Assembly (NCBI RefSeq): GCF_014207635.1
Contig: NZ_JACHIE010000001.1
Span: 496,001 to 560,000, forward strand
Direction of reading: 5' to 3'
Source: Acetobacter lovaniensis
Lineage (GTDB): Bacteria; Pseudomonadota; Alphaproteobacteria; Acetobacterales; Acetobacteraceae
DNA length: 64,000 nt
Shown: one piece after another, positions 9,386 through 18,172 of the stretch
Layout: the number at the start of each line of letters is the position of its first letter
Numbering within the stretch: position 1 is the first letter of the stretch
The notes under the pieces: model-generated
Databases searched by the model: none
What the model was told of the DNA's origin: nothing
The model's input: the letters and a program-made list of their open reading frames with translations, nothing else
Position numbers and translations under genes: made by a program

Positions 9386-10882
9386 TTAACCATCGAGTGC
9401 TGCTGCGTTCATACCGAGTGAGCAGGCCAGCAACGCGGCATCCTCCGCCTCATGGTTGGGCAGAGCCTGCTCAAACACCAGCAGGGCCGAGGTTTCAGGC
9501 TTGCGGCAAAAAGCCTCCGCCACACGGCCATGCGCCAGACGCACCCAGTACAGCACGCCACCCCATGGCCCTTCCACCAGCCCCGTTCCCTCCCCATCCT
9601 GCATGGACAGGGGAACCGTACCACCAGCATTCAACCCGATCCGGGCTGAAGCCAGGTCCAGCATGCGCAGGCTTTCCTCCATCTCATCCAGCAACAGCAG
9701 GGCGCGGTCTTCCGCCGTGCCGTTCTGCCTGCCCGATGTGTAACGCCACAGCCCGTCATATGCAGGCATCATGCGCCGACCATCGCAGTCCCAGCCTGCG
9801 GCCCGGGCTACGGGACCATCCAGCCCGATCCGCTCCAGATCATCGGCCAGAATACGCCCCACACGACCCAGCAGGGCAGAAAGACCGGGGTATTCACGCC
9901 ACAAAAGCACCAGTTGCGGGTAAGCCTTCTGCCCCAGTTCGTACAATCTGGCGCACAGATCCCCCATCTGCGTTGCGTCACGCACGGACAGGCCACCGGG
10001 GATGCAAACATCCATCAGCAACCGTGACCCGGTTATGGGGGCAGCCTCGGCCACCAGTTTTTCCCGCAGCGCCATACAGTGCGACGCCACAAGCTGCGCA
10101 CCCGCCAGCCGCGCCATACCGGCCAGAGTGTACAGGTGCTGGAACAGGCGCTCCATTTCCAGCAAAGCTACGCGCAGGAGTGCCACTTCGGCCTCGACCT
10201 GCGCATTGCAGGCATTTTCCACCGCCTGACAGAACGCAACCTGATGCGCCACGGAACTGCCCGCCGCAACGCGGCTGCTCAACCGGCAGACATCCTCTAC
10301 CCGCGCATGCCGTGAGCGGGCGGCAATGCCCCGGTGGGCATAGCCAGTCTGTGTTTCCGCATTGGCGACCAATGTGCCGGACAGGACAAGCCGCGTATAA
10401 AACGGTGGAGCCAGATCGCCCGTTGCAGGGCCACGCTCTTCCACCCGCCCCTTGGCGGCCGCCATGGCATCGGATGGCTGGAACGCCACAAGTCCCTTAC
10501 GCTGCCCGCCCCGACCGGGTGCGGCGCAAAGCGGTGGAGCAGCAGACCACACATCATGGTCAAGCAGGCAGCGTACATCCACCGCCCACATGGCTTCTGC
10601 CCCAAACAGGTCATAGATCGCCCGTTCGTACAGGCTGGCGGCAACCCGTGCGGGGGAAAGGGCAGGATAACGTCCCCCTTCCAGCGCCAGTGTTGCAGCG
10701 AGTGGGTGCCCATCGGGCAAGAACAGGGCATGCACATCCGCCCCATCGCACCACAGGCCGACAAAAGGCAGATCATCACGCTTGAGCATATCCACCATAT
10801 CGCGCCAGGCCAGTTCACCCAGCCGGAAGCGCCATGGGGTGGAGGTCTGTTCGCCTGCGTAAATCAGTGCGGCAACATCCAT
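9386..10882 (-). CDS. HyfG/HycE-like large subunit (NuoC-NuoD fusion) lacking NiFe ligands
   Basis: A 498-aa protein with a NuoC-like N-terminal part (ERAIYDLFG near 87-94) fused to a NuoD-like catalytic part (GYAHRGI near 180-186), as in HycE/HyfG. In true NiFe hydrogenases the active site needs two CxxC pairs. Here the first is CRLS (Cys199, Ser202), and the C-terminal DPCxxC is absent: the protein ends LLACSLGMNAAALDG. It therefore cannot bind the NiFe centre in the usual way. The start ATG (10882-10880) shares one base with the stop of the upstream gene; an upstream in-frame start at 10945 would overlap that gene by 64 bases and is unlikely. Best described as an Ehr-type (hydrogenase-related) large subunit. 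Confidence 0.85.
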   Translation of the reverse strand: MDVAALIYAGEQTSTPWRFRLGELAWRDMVDMLKRDDLPFVGLWCDGADVHALFLPDGHPLAATLALEGGRYPALSPARVAASLYERAIYDLFGAEAMWAVDVRCLLDHDVWSAAPPLCAAPGRGGQRKGLVAFQPSDAMAAAKGRVEERGPATGDLAPPFYTRLVLSGTLVANAETQTGYAHRGIAARSRHARVEDVCRLSSRVAAGSSVAHQVAFCQAVENACNAQVEAEVALLRVALLEMERLFQHLYTLAGMARLAGAQLVASHCMALREKLVAEAAPITGSRLLMDVCIPGGLSVRDATQMGDLCARLYELGQKAYPQLVLLWREYPGLSALLGRVGRILADDLERIGLDGPVARAAGWDCDGRRMMPAYDGLWRYTSGRQNGTAEDRALLLLDEMEESLRMLDLASARIGLNAGGTVPLSMQDGEGTGLVEGPWGGVLYWVRLAHGRVAEAFCRKPETSALLVFEQALPNHEAEDAALLACSLGMNAAALDG

Positions 10883-12015
10883 CAGAACGCCCCCAGCATC
10901 ATGGCCAATGGTACCAGAAAACCCATAACGGTCAGCACCGAGCATGCCACACGCCCGGCCATGTCATCTGGCCAGAACAGGCGGGCGGCCTCCCGGTCCG
11001 GCACGGCGCGCAGCACGGCGGCCAGAATGCCACACACGGTCAGCACCGCAACGGGCCATGCCCAGTCGGTCATGACAGACAGCAAAAGCAGGCACCCCAC
11101 AAACGGCGCACCGGGGGGAAAACAGGCCAGAACATTGATCGCCCAGCCCCGCCCACTGCGGTTCCCCCCCGCCAGGCACCAGCCACACAGGAACAGCAAG
11201 GCCGCAACATCCGCCTCCACGCCAACGGCCATAAGTGCCAGCGCGGACGGAAATGTGCGGAACAGCCTCTGCCTGTCCCCCGCACGGCCAGCAGCAGCCG
11301 TTAACCAGACCGAAATAAGGCCCGCCGCCACCAGAGCCATTTCAAACGCAGCACCACCATGCCCGCGCAGCCGCATGGCCAGCAGGATGGATGCCCCAGC
11401 AAACGGGAGAAACAGGAAGCTATCGTTCTCATCGCGCCAGAACTGACCAAACGGGGCAAGCCCGGTTAAAATAACAAGGCCACATGCCATCATCAGGCCC
11501 GAAACCGTGCTCCCCTGCGGCAATAACAGACCCGACAGCACAAGGACCGTTCCCACCGACCCGGTGCGGATTAACCCCCACCCGGTTTTGGCCTGCCCGG
11601 CCGGGCGCGTAAAAACAAACACTCCCCACGCCAGAGCCAGTTCCAGAATACCCAGCCCTACGGCCGGTTGAGGAGCAACACACGCAAGCCCCGCCAGAGC
11701 CGTGCAGACATGCGGCAGGCTACGCAACAGGCGGTCGGGCTGGATGCCGTTTTCCAGCACCAGCATCAGCAGGCCGAAAGCGAGCATGACCCGCCCTGCC
11801 CTTTGCACCGGATCATCATCCCACCCGCTGGCGCCATTCCCGACCGAGGGGAACATGAACACGACAACCGCAAGCCCGCAGCCGATGGCGGCCATCCATA
11901 TCGCGACTTCACGGCTATGGGCCGCAGGCAGCGCGGCCACAACCAGCGCACCAATAAAGGGCCACACAAACGCCAGTGCGGCCAGAAAAACCGTGGCTTC
12001 CATGCCAGCACTCAT
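10882..12015 (-). CDS. HyfF/NuoN-like membrane subunit, degenerate
   Basis: A 377-aa, very hydrophobic protein with about a dozen membrane segments. Its place in the operon, between the HyfE-like and HyfG-like genes, is that of HyfF. The antiporter-like signature of that family (PxHxWLPDA) is replaced by APFGQFWRDEND around residues 195-210, so the usual His is missing. Length is below the roughly 500 residues typical of HyfF/NuoN. The start at 12015 overlaps the upstream stop as ATGA; an in-frame start at 12108 would overlap that gene by nearly 100 bases. The assignment rests mainly on gene order and hydrophobic pattern. Confidence 0.65.
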   Translation of the reverse strand: MSAGMEATVFLAALAFVWPFIGALVVAALPAAHSREVAIWMAAIGCGLAVVVFMFPSVGNGASGWDDDPVQRAGRVMLAFGLLMLVLENGIQPDRLLRSLPHVCTALAGLACVAPQPAVGLGILELALAWGVFVFTRPAGQAKTGWGLIRTGSVGTVLVLSGLLLPQGSTVSGLMMACGLVILTGLAPFGQFWRDENDSFLFLPFAGASILLAMRLRGHGGAAFEMALVAAGLISVWLTAAAGRAGDRQRLFRTFPSALALMAVGVEADVAALLFLCGWCLAGGNRSGRGWAINVLACFPPGAPFVGCLLLLSVMTDWAWPVAVLTVCGILAAVLRAVPDREAARLFWPDDMAGRVACSVLTVMGFLVPLAMMLGAF

Positions 12016-12596
12016 GCGCCTGCCCCTCCGCCCGGCTGCTCCGTGCGCCTGCCCCGCTGGCCAGCAGCACGCACCGGCACAACACGCGGCATAATGCGGT
12101 GGATGCACATGCCCCCAAGGAGCAGCACCACCGCCCCGGCCAGAGCGGCCACACCCAGCACCACAGGCTGGTGGCCCAATACGGCGGACAGCAGAACACC
12201 TTCAATACAGGTTAAAAGCCCCGCCCACTGCCAGACCATGCTCTGGCGGCACACAACGGCCACAAGCCCGGCTACCATGGTGCATAGCCCTGCGGGGAAA
12301 ACCGTACTCCCCGCGTGATTACAGGCCAGCAGCAGCAAAACCATAAGGGCCAGTGCAAAAAACGGCACGGCGGCCCCTGTGCGTTCGTGTGTGGCATCGT
12401 GCTGGTAGCGGGTTAAAAAAAACGGCGGCAGGGCTGCAAACAGCAGCGCCAGCGTGGCCCCTGCCTCCTGCACCGGAGTAAGCCCATCCATCAGCATGGC
12501 CAGTGCAGTCACCACCCCGGCGGGCAGCAGAAAACCAACACCCCGCGCCACAACACACAAGGCCACCATAGGCACAAGAATGGCAACAAGGGTCAT
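12012..12596 (-). CDS. HyfE-like membrane subunit
   Basis: A 194-aa protein of about six membrane helices with a short Arg-rich C-terminus (RAAGQRGRR). Size and position match HyfE, the small NuoK-like subunit of hydrogenase-4-type complexes. It overlaps both neighbours by four bases (ATGA), which indicates translational coupling. I see no cofactor motif, and none is expected for this subunit. An exact family call would need a profile search. Confidence 0.6.
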   Translation of the reverse strand: MTLVAILVPMVALCVVARGVGFLLPAGVVTALAMLMDGLTPVQEAGATLALLFAALPPFFLTRYQHDATHERTGAAVPFFALALMVLLLLACNHAGSTVFPAGLCTMVAGLVAVVCRQSMVWQWAGLLTCIEGVLLSAVLGHQPVVLGVAALAGAVVLLLGGMCIHRIMPRVVPVRAAGQRGRRTEQPGGGAGA

Positions 12597-13606
12597 GGCG
12601 TATCCTCCATCCCTGCGGCGGAAGCCTGCGAATTATCCTGCAAAACGGCAGACACGCTGGTATCCTCCCGTTCAGCCAGAAAAGGGTGAACAGACCAGGT
12701 GACCTGCAAGGCCAGCACTCCAAGCAAAAAGATACTGACCAGCCTCACCCGCGCACGCCGTAGCGGGGGCAGCACAACCAGCCGGACCAGTGCAAGCAAC
12801 ACCGCAGCCAACAACAGCTTGGCACCCCACAGACCAAAACCGAGCATGCACTGGCTCAGCCATTGTTCCATGCCCCCATCATCAGGCAAGGCAAGGCTGC
12901 CCGGCCATGCCGTATCCAGCGCCAGCACAACCCATGCTACTTGCACACAGTCTGCCGCCCAGAGCCACATGGCCCGCTCCGGCCCGGCCAGCAGGGCAAG
13001 CTGGCCATCCTGCACAGGCCACGCCAATGCGGGCACTAAAAACAGGGCCACACCGGCCAGCACAAAAGGCGCGCCATCGGTTAGGGGGGAAAGTCCGTGT
13101 ACCGTGGCCAGAAAATCCGAAAAATCACGCGCGCCACAGAGCAGAAAAACCGGTACCAGTGCAGGCAGCAACAAAAATGCCCCCAGCATGCCGCGAGCGC
13201 CCTGCACGGCCCCCAGACCACCGCCCAGCACACAGGGGATGTTCAGGCACACCAGCGCCATAACCAGCACGCAGCAGATCAACAGCAGGCCCGGTGCTGG
13301 AAAACCCGGAACCACCAGTGTAAATGCCGGAACCAGCGCACAGCCCAGAACGGCCAGCACCAGTGCCGCCGCACAGGCAATACCGGCCAGTTGTGCACCT
13401 TCCTGCTGCAAGCGGGATCGACGAAACTGGTGCCAGATGTCTTGCCACCGCCCCATGACCGGAAAAGCCGATACCCCCGACAGGCGACCCGCCACCCGCC
13501 CGACAAGCCCGCTCAACCAGGGTGCTGCAAACACCATGGCCAGTGTTTGCAGGCCCAGAAGCGGCAAAAAGAGGAGGACCCAGCCCCAGGGAATGGAATG
13601 TGTCAT
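12593..13606 (-). CDS. HyfC/NuoH-like membrane subunit
   Basis: A 337-aa membrane protein. Near residues 52-66 it has MGRWQDIWHQFRRSR, the amphipathic segment typical of HyfC/HycD proteins, which dock the soluble arm. The acidic loop that marks NuoH/HyfC further on (around DPE..E) is reduced to GPERAMWLW, so the charged funnel residues are largely missing. Overlaps of four bases (ATGA) at both ends couple it to the HyfB-like and HyfE-like genes. The C-terminal 35 residues after the last helix are polar and acidic. Confidence 0.75.
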   Translation of the reverse strand: MTHSIPWGWVLLFLPLLGLQTLAMVFAAPWLSGLVGRVAGRLSGVSAFPVMGRWQDIWHQFRRSRLQQEGAQLAGIACAAALVLAVLGCALVPAFTLVVPGFPAPGLLLICCVLVMALVCLNIPCVLGGGLGAVQGARGMLGAFLLLPALVPVFLLCGARDFSDFLATVHGLSPLTDGAPFVLAGVALFLVPALAWPVQDGQLALLAGPERAMWLWAADCVQVAWVVLALDTAWPGSLALPDDGGMEQWLSQCMLGFGLWGAKLLLAAVLLALVRLVVLPPLRRARVRLVSIFLLGVLALQVTWSVHPFLAEREDTSVSAVLQDNSQASAAGMEDTP

Positions 13607-15336
13607 TTACCCACAAACAGCCCGGCCAGCAGCCCTGCCCCCATAAGAAGCAGGATCAGAACCATACCCTGCGCTTCGCACCAGCTTATGGCCACAAACA
13701 GGCAACGCCTTGCATATCGCCAGAAAACCTTCCCTCGGCGTGGCAGAATACCCCTTGCCCCCGGTACGCGCAGGGCCGTAACGGCCGCAGGCGTGGTAAA
13801 AAAACCGCGCCATGCTGGCCACAAAGGCAATAGTCCCCCGCCAGAGCAACCCTCCGCCACCGGTGCGGCACCATTCCGGTCTGGAGGAATCTCGTACACC
13901 GGAGCGCCCTGCCGCCATGCTGCAACCTGCCGCAGAGCCGGGGCAAATGGCATAAAACCAAACACCCGGACCAGCAGACCCGTGGCAAGCAGCACCAGCG
14001 CCACCCCCAGCAAAACCAGCAGTGGCGTCAGGCGGGCAGCGTGCCCTGCAAAATGCACTGTTGTCATATCCTGCCATGTTACGGGCAGCAGGGGCGGCCC
14101 CACCACCAGATGGTCCGCCACAAACAGCCAGGTTCCCGGCACAAAAGCCAGAACACTGCTCAGCACCGCGCATACCCACAAAGGCAGAACCATGGCAGCG
14201 GGGGCATCCGCCTCCTCCTGTGGAGCGGACAGAAGCAGCAGGCCCGCACGCACCAGAGCAGCACTCAACATCACTCCAAGGGCGACAAAAAACACCACCA
14301 GCATCACCGCCAGAAGCGCCATGACCGGCTGCGTGGCCTCGACCGAGTAACTGCCCCCCGCCAGAGCCGCCCACAGGACCGCAAACCCACCACAGGGTGG
14401 CAGAACCGAGCACTGGGCCAGCACCACACCCAGCAGGCACCGCGCCAAGCGGGTCTGTAATACGCCGCCCTCACCTGTGTCATTACGCTGAGCCACCCAG
14501 AGCATGCCCAGCAGCGCCACAACAGGGGCGCCCATGCCCAGCACCACGGTTGTACGAAACGTATCCGCCCCCCCCAGAGGGGAAGAAAGAGCCAGCACAA
14601 GGGCCAGCACCAGCATGCCGTACCAGCATGCCGCCAGCCCTGCCACAAGGGCCATGGCCTGCCGGTCGCGCATGGCCTGCGCAAGCCCTGCACACGCAAC
14701 CACACCCCCACAGGCCAGCAGCACCCCTTGCGACAGCAGGGGCAATTCCCCCACTTCGGCTAGCAGACGCCCAAGCAAAAACAGGCCAATACAGGCTGGC
14801 AGAACCCCCAACGGCCCCCGCTGCACGGCAATGGCCCACCCCACAAGCAGGACCATAACCCCCAAGAGCGGCACGGACAGGCTGCTATCGGCTGGAATAC
14901 AGGCAGGCAGCACGGCAAAAGGCAGGCACAGCCCACGCTTGCCATGCCCTGCCAGCAGCACGAGGGCCGTACCCGTAAACAGGCCAAACACCAGAGGCGA
15001 AAGAGCCAGAACCCCCAGACAGGCCAGCACACAGGCCACACCAGCCCGGCCCCGACCCACCAGCCCCCCCACACAGGCCAGAATGGCCAGCATGGGCAAA
15101 GACGGCCCATCCGCCCCGAATACGGGAAACCACCCGAATTCCCCTTCCACCCGAAAAGCGGCACCGGTCAGAGCGGTTACACCTGCAAGACCCCAGAGTG
15201 CCACCAGTATTTCGGCCCGCCAGAATGCCATGCCGCGCAGGACATTGTCCGGCAGCGCGGCAACAACACCCAGCGCCACCAGCACCAGAAGCAGACCACA
15301 AAGAACACAAGTGAGAAGAATGGAACCCAGCCCCAA
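13603..15336 (-). CDS. HyfB/NuoL-like membrane subunit, degenerate
   Basis: First gene of the operon: a 577-aa protein with about 16 predicted membrane segments, comparable in size to HycC (about 600). The PxHxWLPDAHxxAPTPVSA signature and the Glu of helix 5 that mark NuoL/NuoM/HyfB proteins cannot be found, so identity depends on length, hydrophobic pattern and gene order. The start is TTG at 15336, because an in-frame stop lies two codons upstream; no good ribosome binding site is visible, suggesting weak or coupled translation. The C-terminal cytosolic region (about 500-560) is basic. Compare the intact signature in the nuoM at 52115-53635. Confidence 0.65.
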   Translation of the reverse strand: MGLGSILLTCVLCGLLLVLVALGVVAALPDNVLRGMAFWRAEILVALWGLAGVTALTGAAFRVEGEFGWFPVFGADGPSLPMLAILACVGGLVGRGRAGVACVLACLGVLALSPLVFGLFTGTALVLLAGHGKRGLCLPFAVLPACIPADSSLSVPLLGVMVLLVGWAIAVQRGPLGVLPACIGLFLLGRLLAEVGELPLLSQGVLLACGGVVACAGLAQAMRDRQAMALVAGLAACWYGMLVLALVLALSSPLGGADTFRTTVVLGMGAPVVALLGMLWVAQRNDTGEGGVLQTRLARCLLGVVLAQCSVLPPCGGFAVLWAALAGGSYSVEATQPVMALLAVMLVVFFVALGVMLSAALVRAGLLLLSAPQEEADAPAAMVLPLWVCAVLSSVLAFVPGTWLFVADHLVVGPPLLPVTWQDMTTVHFAGHAARLTPLLVLLGVALVLLATGLLVRVFGFMPFAPALRQVAAWRQGAPVYEIPPDRNGAAPVAEGCSGGGLLPLWPAWRGFFTTPAAVTALRVPGARGILPRRGKVFWRYARRCLFVAISWCEAQGMVLILLLMGAGLLAGLFVGK

Positions 15337-15373
15337 AACCTATGAACACGAAAACCGGCGGATAACACCATGA

Positions 15374-15406
15374 GTGCAGGTTGAATACAATGTGTTCAAC
15401 CTGCAC
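15374..15406. promoter_or_regulatory. Perfect 12-bp inverted repeat upstream of the hydrogenase-related operon
   Basis: GTGCAGGTTGAA (15374-15385) and TTCAACCTGCAC (15395-15406) are exact inverted copies with a nine-base spacer. The repeat lies 38 bases before the TTG start of the HyfB-like gene and 11 bases after the end of the methyltransferase gene. It could be an operator for a dimeric regulator or an RNA hairpin that ends methyltransferase transcription; no T-run follows on the minus strand, so a classical terminator is less likely. Confidence 0.65.
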
Positions 15407-15416
15407 CAGTTCAGGC

Positions 15417-16166
15417 TTAGGATGTTTTTCCCGCTCCGGACGCTCCGACCATGCCAGCCAAGGGCGTGCGTATACGCGCAAACCACCCCTTTTTACGCTG
15501 CACCGGTAAAGAAAGGGCAGAGTACATCTCCGGCACGGCTTCTACCAGAATAAGGCTGCCTCCGCCGGGGCAGAGCACCTTGCCTGCAATATCCATCCGT
15601 CTGCCACGCCTGAGTGTATGGCAGACCTGACTGGCTGGCAGAAACAGCGCTTCATCCCACTGTTCGGCCCGCAGCATGGCTGCTGCCAGCAACTGCCGCA
15701 GCTTGGGTCGCGTAAAGGAGGCATCCCGTGCAAACGGAGTACGCCGCAGTCTTGCACGCCCACCCAGCCGACTGGGCACAACCATCAGCAGGCGCCCGTC
15801 ATCCTTGAGCGCGCGGGCTGCGGAACGCAGCACGGTCAACGGATTTTCACGCCCTTGCAGGGCATGCACAAGCACAATGCGGTCAAACCTCTGTGGTTCA
15901 AACGGAAGGCTTGCGGGGTCCACCACGCAGCACGGTCCGGGTTGCAAAACCATCTCGCTCCGCATGGCCCCAAAACTGGCCCCTATGCGCAGGGTGGACG
16001 CATCGCCCAGAGCATGCAGGTAAGGAACAGCCCCACCCAGCCCCAGAACAGACTGGTTTTTAAGCTCCGGCCAGAACCATCGCATGCGCTCGCCCAGCAG
16101 GCTGACACACACTCTGCCCGGTGGAGTCCCGTAAAAGCATTCTTCGCACGGCATGGCATTTTGCAT
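15417..16166 (-). CDS. SAM-dependent methyltransferase-like protein
   Basis: A 249-aa protein with a class I methyltransferase layout: VLGLGGAVPYL as the SAM-binding glycine loop, LPFEPQRFDRIVLVHALQ as the post-I/motif II region, and ALKDDGRLLMVVPSRLG as motif III. This type commonly lies next to the glyoxalase II gene in alphaproteobacteria, as here (gloB is divergent, 63 bases away). Substrate unknown. The N-terminal CEEC pair may be a metal site. The start ATG at 16166 has weak ribosome binding; Met5 (16154) is possible. Confidence 0.75.
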   Translation of the reverse strand: MQNAMPCEECFYGTPPGRVCVSLLGERMRWFWPELKNQSVLGLGGAVPYLHALGDASTLRIGASFGAMRSEMVLQPGPCCVVDPASLPFEPQRFDRIVLVHALQGRENPLTVLRSAARALKDDGRLLMVVPSRLGGRARLRRTPFARDASFTRPKLRQLLAAAMLRAEQWDEALFLPASQVCHTLRRGRRMDIAGKVLCPGGGSLILVEAVPEMYSALSLPVQRKKGWFARIRTPLAGMVGASGAGKTS

Positions 16167-16229
16167 GGTTCATGCCTATCATGGATTGGCCCGCCAAAGC
16201 CATGACCCAGCCCAGCAGCAGGAGGCCCC

Positions 16230-16955
16230 ATGCCCCTTACCATTCGCGCCATTCCGGTCCTGAGCGATAATTACGCCTGGCTCCTGCGGGATGAAGCAAC
16301 AGGCACGACCGCCATTGTGGACCCCGGCGAGGCAGCCCCCATAGAACGTGCACTGGCTGAGAACGGGAACAGGCTGGATTTTATTTTACTGACCCACCAC
16401 CACCATGACCATATTGGCGGCACTGACGCCCTGCGTGCCCGTTACCATGCCAAGGTGGCTGGCCCCGCAGCCGACCAGCACCGCATGCCAGCACTGGACC
16501 TGCCCCTGCATGACAATGACAGGCTGGAAATAGGCCAGAGCGCCGGGCAGGTCCTTGCCATGCCGGGCCATACACTGGGCCATATTGCCTATTACTTTGA
16601 TCAGCCCCCGGCCCTGTTCTGTGGCGATACGCTGTTCAGCCTTGGCTGTGGCCGCCTGTTTGAAGGCACAGCACAGCAGATGTTTACAAGCCTGAGCAGG
16701 TTACGCGCCCTGCCAGAACAGACCCATATCTGCTGTGGGCACGAATATACGCTCTCCAACGCTCTTTTTGCCCTGAGCGTGGACCCCGAAAACCCCGCAC
16801 TGACAGCACGGGCACAGGAGGTACGCGCCCTGCGTGACAAGGGATTGCCCACCGTGCCCTCTACCCTTGGGCTTGAGCGCGCGACAAACCCGTTCCTGCG
16901 CGCACCCGATGCGCAAACGCTGGCCAGCCTGCGTAAACGTAAAGACGCGTTCTGA
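16230..16955 (+). CDS. gloB: Hydroxyacylglutathione hydrolase (glyoxalase II)
   Basis: Hydrolyses S-lactoylglutathione to lactate and glutathione, finishing methylglyoxal detoxification. The 241-aa protein has the metallo-beta-lactamase fold motifs in order: THHHHDHIGG (metal ligands, about 55-64), GHTLGHI, GDTLFSLGCGR and CGHEYT, then the C-terminal glyoxalase II helical domain (NPFLR). Length is typical. It is divergent from the methyltransferase gene and its end lies 13 bases from that of the convergent DUF2125-like gene. Confidence 0.95.
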   Translation: MPLTIRAIPVLSDNYAWLLRDEATGTTAIVDPGEAAPIERALAENGNRLDFILLTHHHHDHIGGTDALRARYHAKVAGPAADQHRMPALDLPLHDNDRLEIGQSAGQVLAMPGHTLGHIAYYFDQPPALFCGDTLFSLGCGRLFEGTAQQMFTSLSRLRALPEQTHICCGHEYTLSNALFALSVDPENPALTARAQEVRALRDKGLPTVPSTLGLERATNPFLRAPDAQTLASLRKRKDAF

Positions 16956-16968
16956 CCACCCAAGGCAC

Positions 16969-18036
16969 CTACTGCGTAGCCTGTGTGCCCTGTGGGGGTT
17001 GCATCAGCCTTACAACCGGCAAAATCTGCTCCAGCGGCACAGCCCCCATATACACATAGCCATTGCGTGCGGAGAGCGAGAGAACGAGCTTGCCGCCTGA
17101 CCGGTCCCCCCGGGCAATCATATCTTCCAGTGTGGTTTTAAAAAGCGCTGCCTGCTCAGGTGGGAGGATTTTTTCAGGTTGCAGGCGCTCCACAAAAGGC
17201 TTCCAATCCCTGACTGTCAGCCAGAAATCACCAGTCATGGCTGTGGCATGTCCACCCCGCACATGGCCGGTCACACCCAGCTTGAGGCCATTCCAGTCAG
17301 CTGAGGCTTTTTGCACGAGCAGTTCGGGCCAGATGGCCTGCCCGCTCTCCTCCTCCTGCTCCAGCACGCGCAGGCGCTCATATGGACCGGGCATGGAAAA
17401 AGCGGCTTTGACGTTTTGCAGGTATTGCGGCCATGCAGGAACAGTCATCTGCTCCACCGACAGGGAAAGACCGAGCACGCTGGCCTGAAATGTAGCCTGC
17501 GTGTTCCACAGCCATTCGCCCTGCACGTTGGTCATGCTCACACCCGATGCGCGCACATGCACAAACGGAGCGGTAAACGCAGCACGCCCCGCAGGCAGGG
17601 AGCGCGCTGGCCAGAATACATCTACCGGGCTGCCTTCAAGCATAAATGCGCGTGTATCCTCCACGCCATCATGTTCATACGGCACGGCAAAGGACTGCGG
17701 CCCGTCCAGCCGCATATGCACCTGCATGGGATGCCACGGCACCACCTCCAGCCAGACACGGCTGACCGCGTATTCCACCGCCCCTCTGGCTGGCCCGCCA
17801 TGCGTGGTGGGGGTGCAGGCTACACGCACGCCCTGCAACGCCAGACCGGCCCGGAACAGCCCCCCGGTTTGCTGCCTGCCCTGATAGGTTATCTGGCACA
17901 GCCCGGCAGGGTGCGTAACAAGCTGGTCCAGATACTGCTGGCTCTTCCAGCGGAACGCGCCAGCTCCGCCACCAAGCAGCACAACACCAGCCGCGAGCGT
18001 TACAAGGGTCGTTTTTACAAAACCCGTCATCCCCAC
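16969..18036 (-). CDS. DUF2125-like membrane-anchored protein
   Basis: A 355-aa protein with one N-terminal membrane segment (about residues 8-27) and a large, beta-rich outside portion containing repeated YxxxxxPGLxxI-type patches (LCQITYQGRQQ, LFRAGLALQGVRV). This resembles the DUF2125 family of alphaproteobacterial envelope proteins of unknown role. The last ten residues are Gln/Thr/Pro-rich. It is preceded by the intergenic region with DnaA boxes. The family call is from memory of the pattern and is moderately sure. Confidence 0.6.
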   Translation of the reverse strand: MGMTGFVKTTLVTLAAGVVLLGGGAGAFRWKSQQYLDQLVTHPAGLCQITYQGRQQTGGLFRAGLALQGVRVACTPTTHGGPARGAVEYAVSRVWLEVVPWHPMQVHMRLDGPQSFAVPYEHDGVEDTRAFMLEGSPVDVFWPARSLPAGRAAFTAPFVHVRASGVSMTNVQGEWLWNTQATFQASVLGLSLSVEQMTVPAWPQYLQNVKAAFSMPGPYERLRVLEQEEESGQAIWPELLVQKASADWNGLKLGVTGHVRGGHATAMTGDFWLTVRDWKPFVERLQPEKILPPEQAALFKTTLEDMIARGDRSGGKLVLSLSARNGYVYMGAVPLEQILPVVRLMQPPQGTQATQ

Positions 18037-18069
18037 CTCAAATGGCTGTATTCCGCCTGCGGCGCAAAA

Positions 18070-18078
18070 TTATCCACA
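18070..18078 (+). promoter_or_regulatory. DnaA box (TTATCCACA)
   Basis: Exact match to the high-affinity E. coli DnaA box, 34 bases upstream of the DUF2125-like start codon. Confidence 0.5.
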
Positions 18079-18172
18079 GCCTGACTTCCTCCCCGGCAGC
18101 GCCTTGCCCTGCGGCAACCTAGCCTATGCCTCAACCCAATTCCACAGCAAATGCACCGAATACATAGGATTT

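Noticed and set aside
9397-10785. A 462-codon plus-strand frame opposite the large-subunit gene
   Set aside because: The Pro/Arg/His-rich translation is typical of a shadow frame; the minus-strand frame has NuoC/NuoD-like motifs and couples to its neighbours.
8852-15336. Calling the operon a hydrogenase-4 or formate hydrogenlyase
   Set aside because: The large subunit lacks the cysteines needed for the NiFe centre, and no formate dehydrogenase or maturation genes are present nearby.
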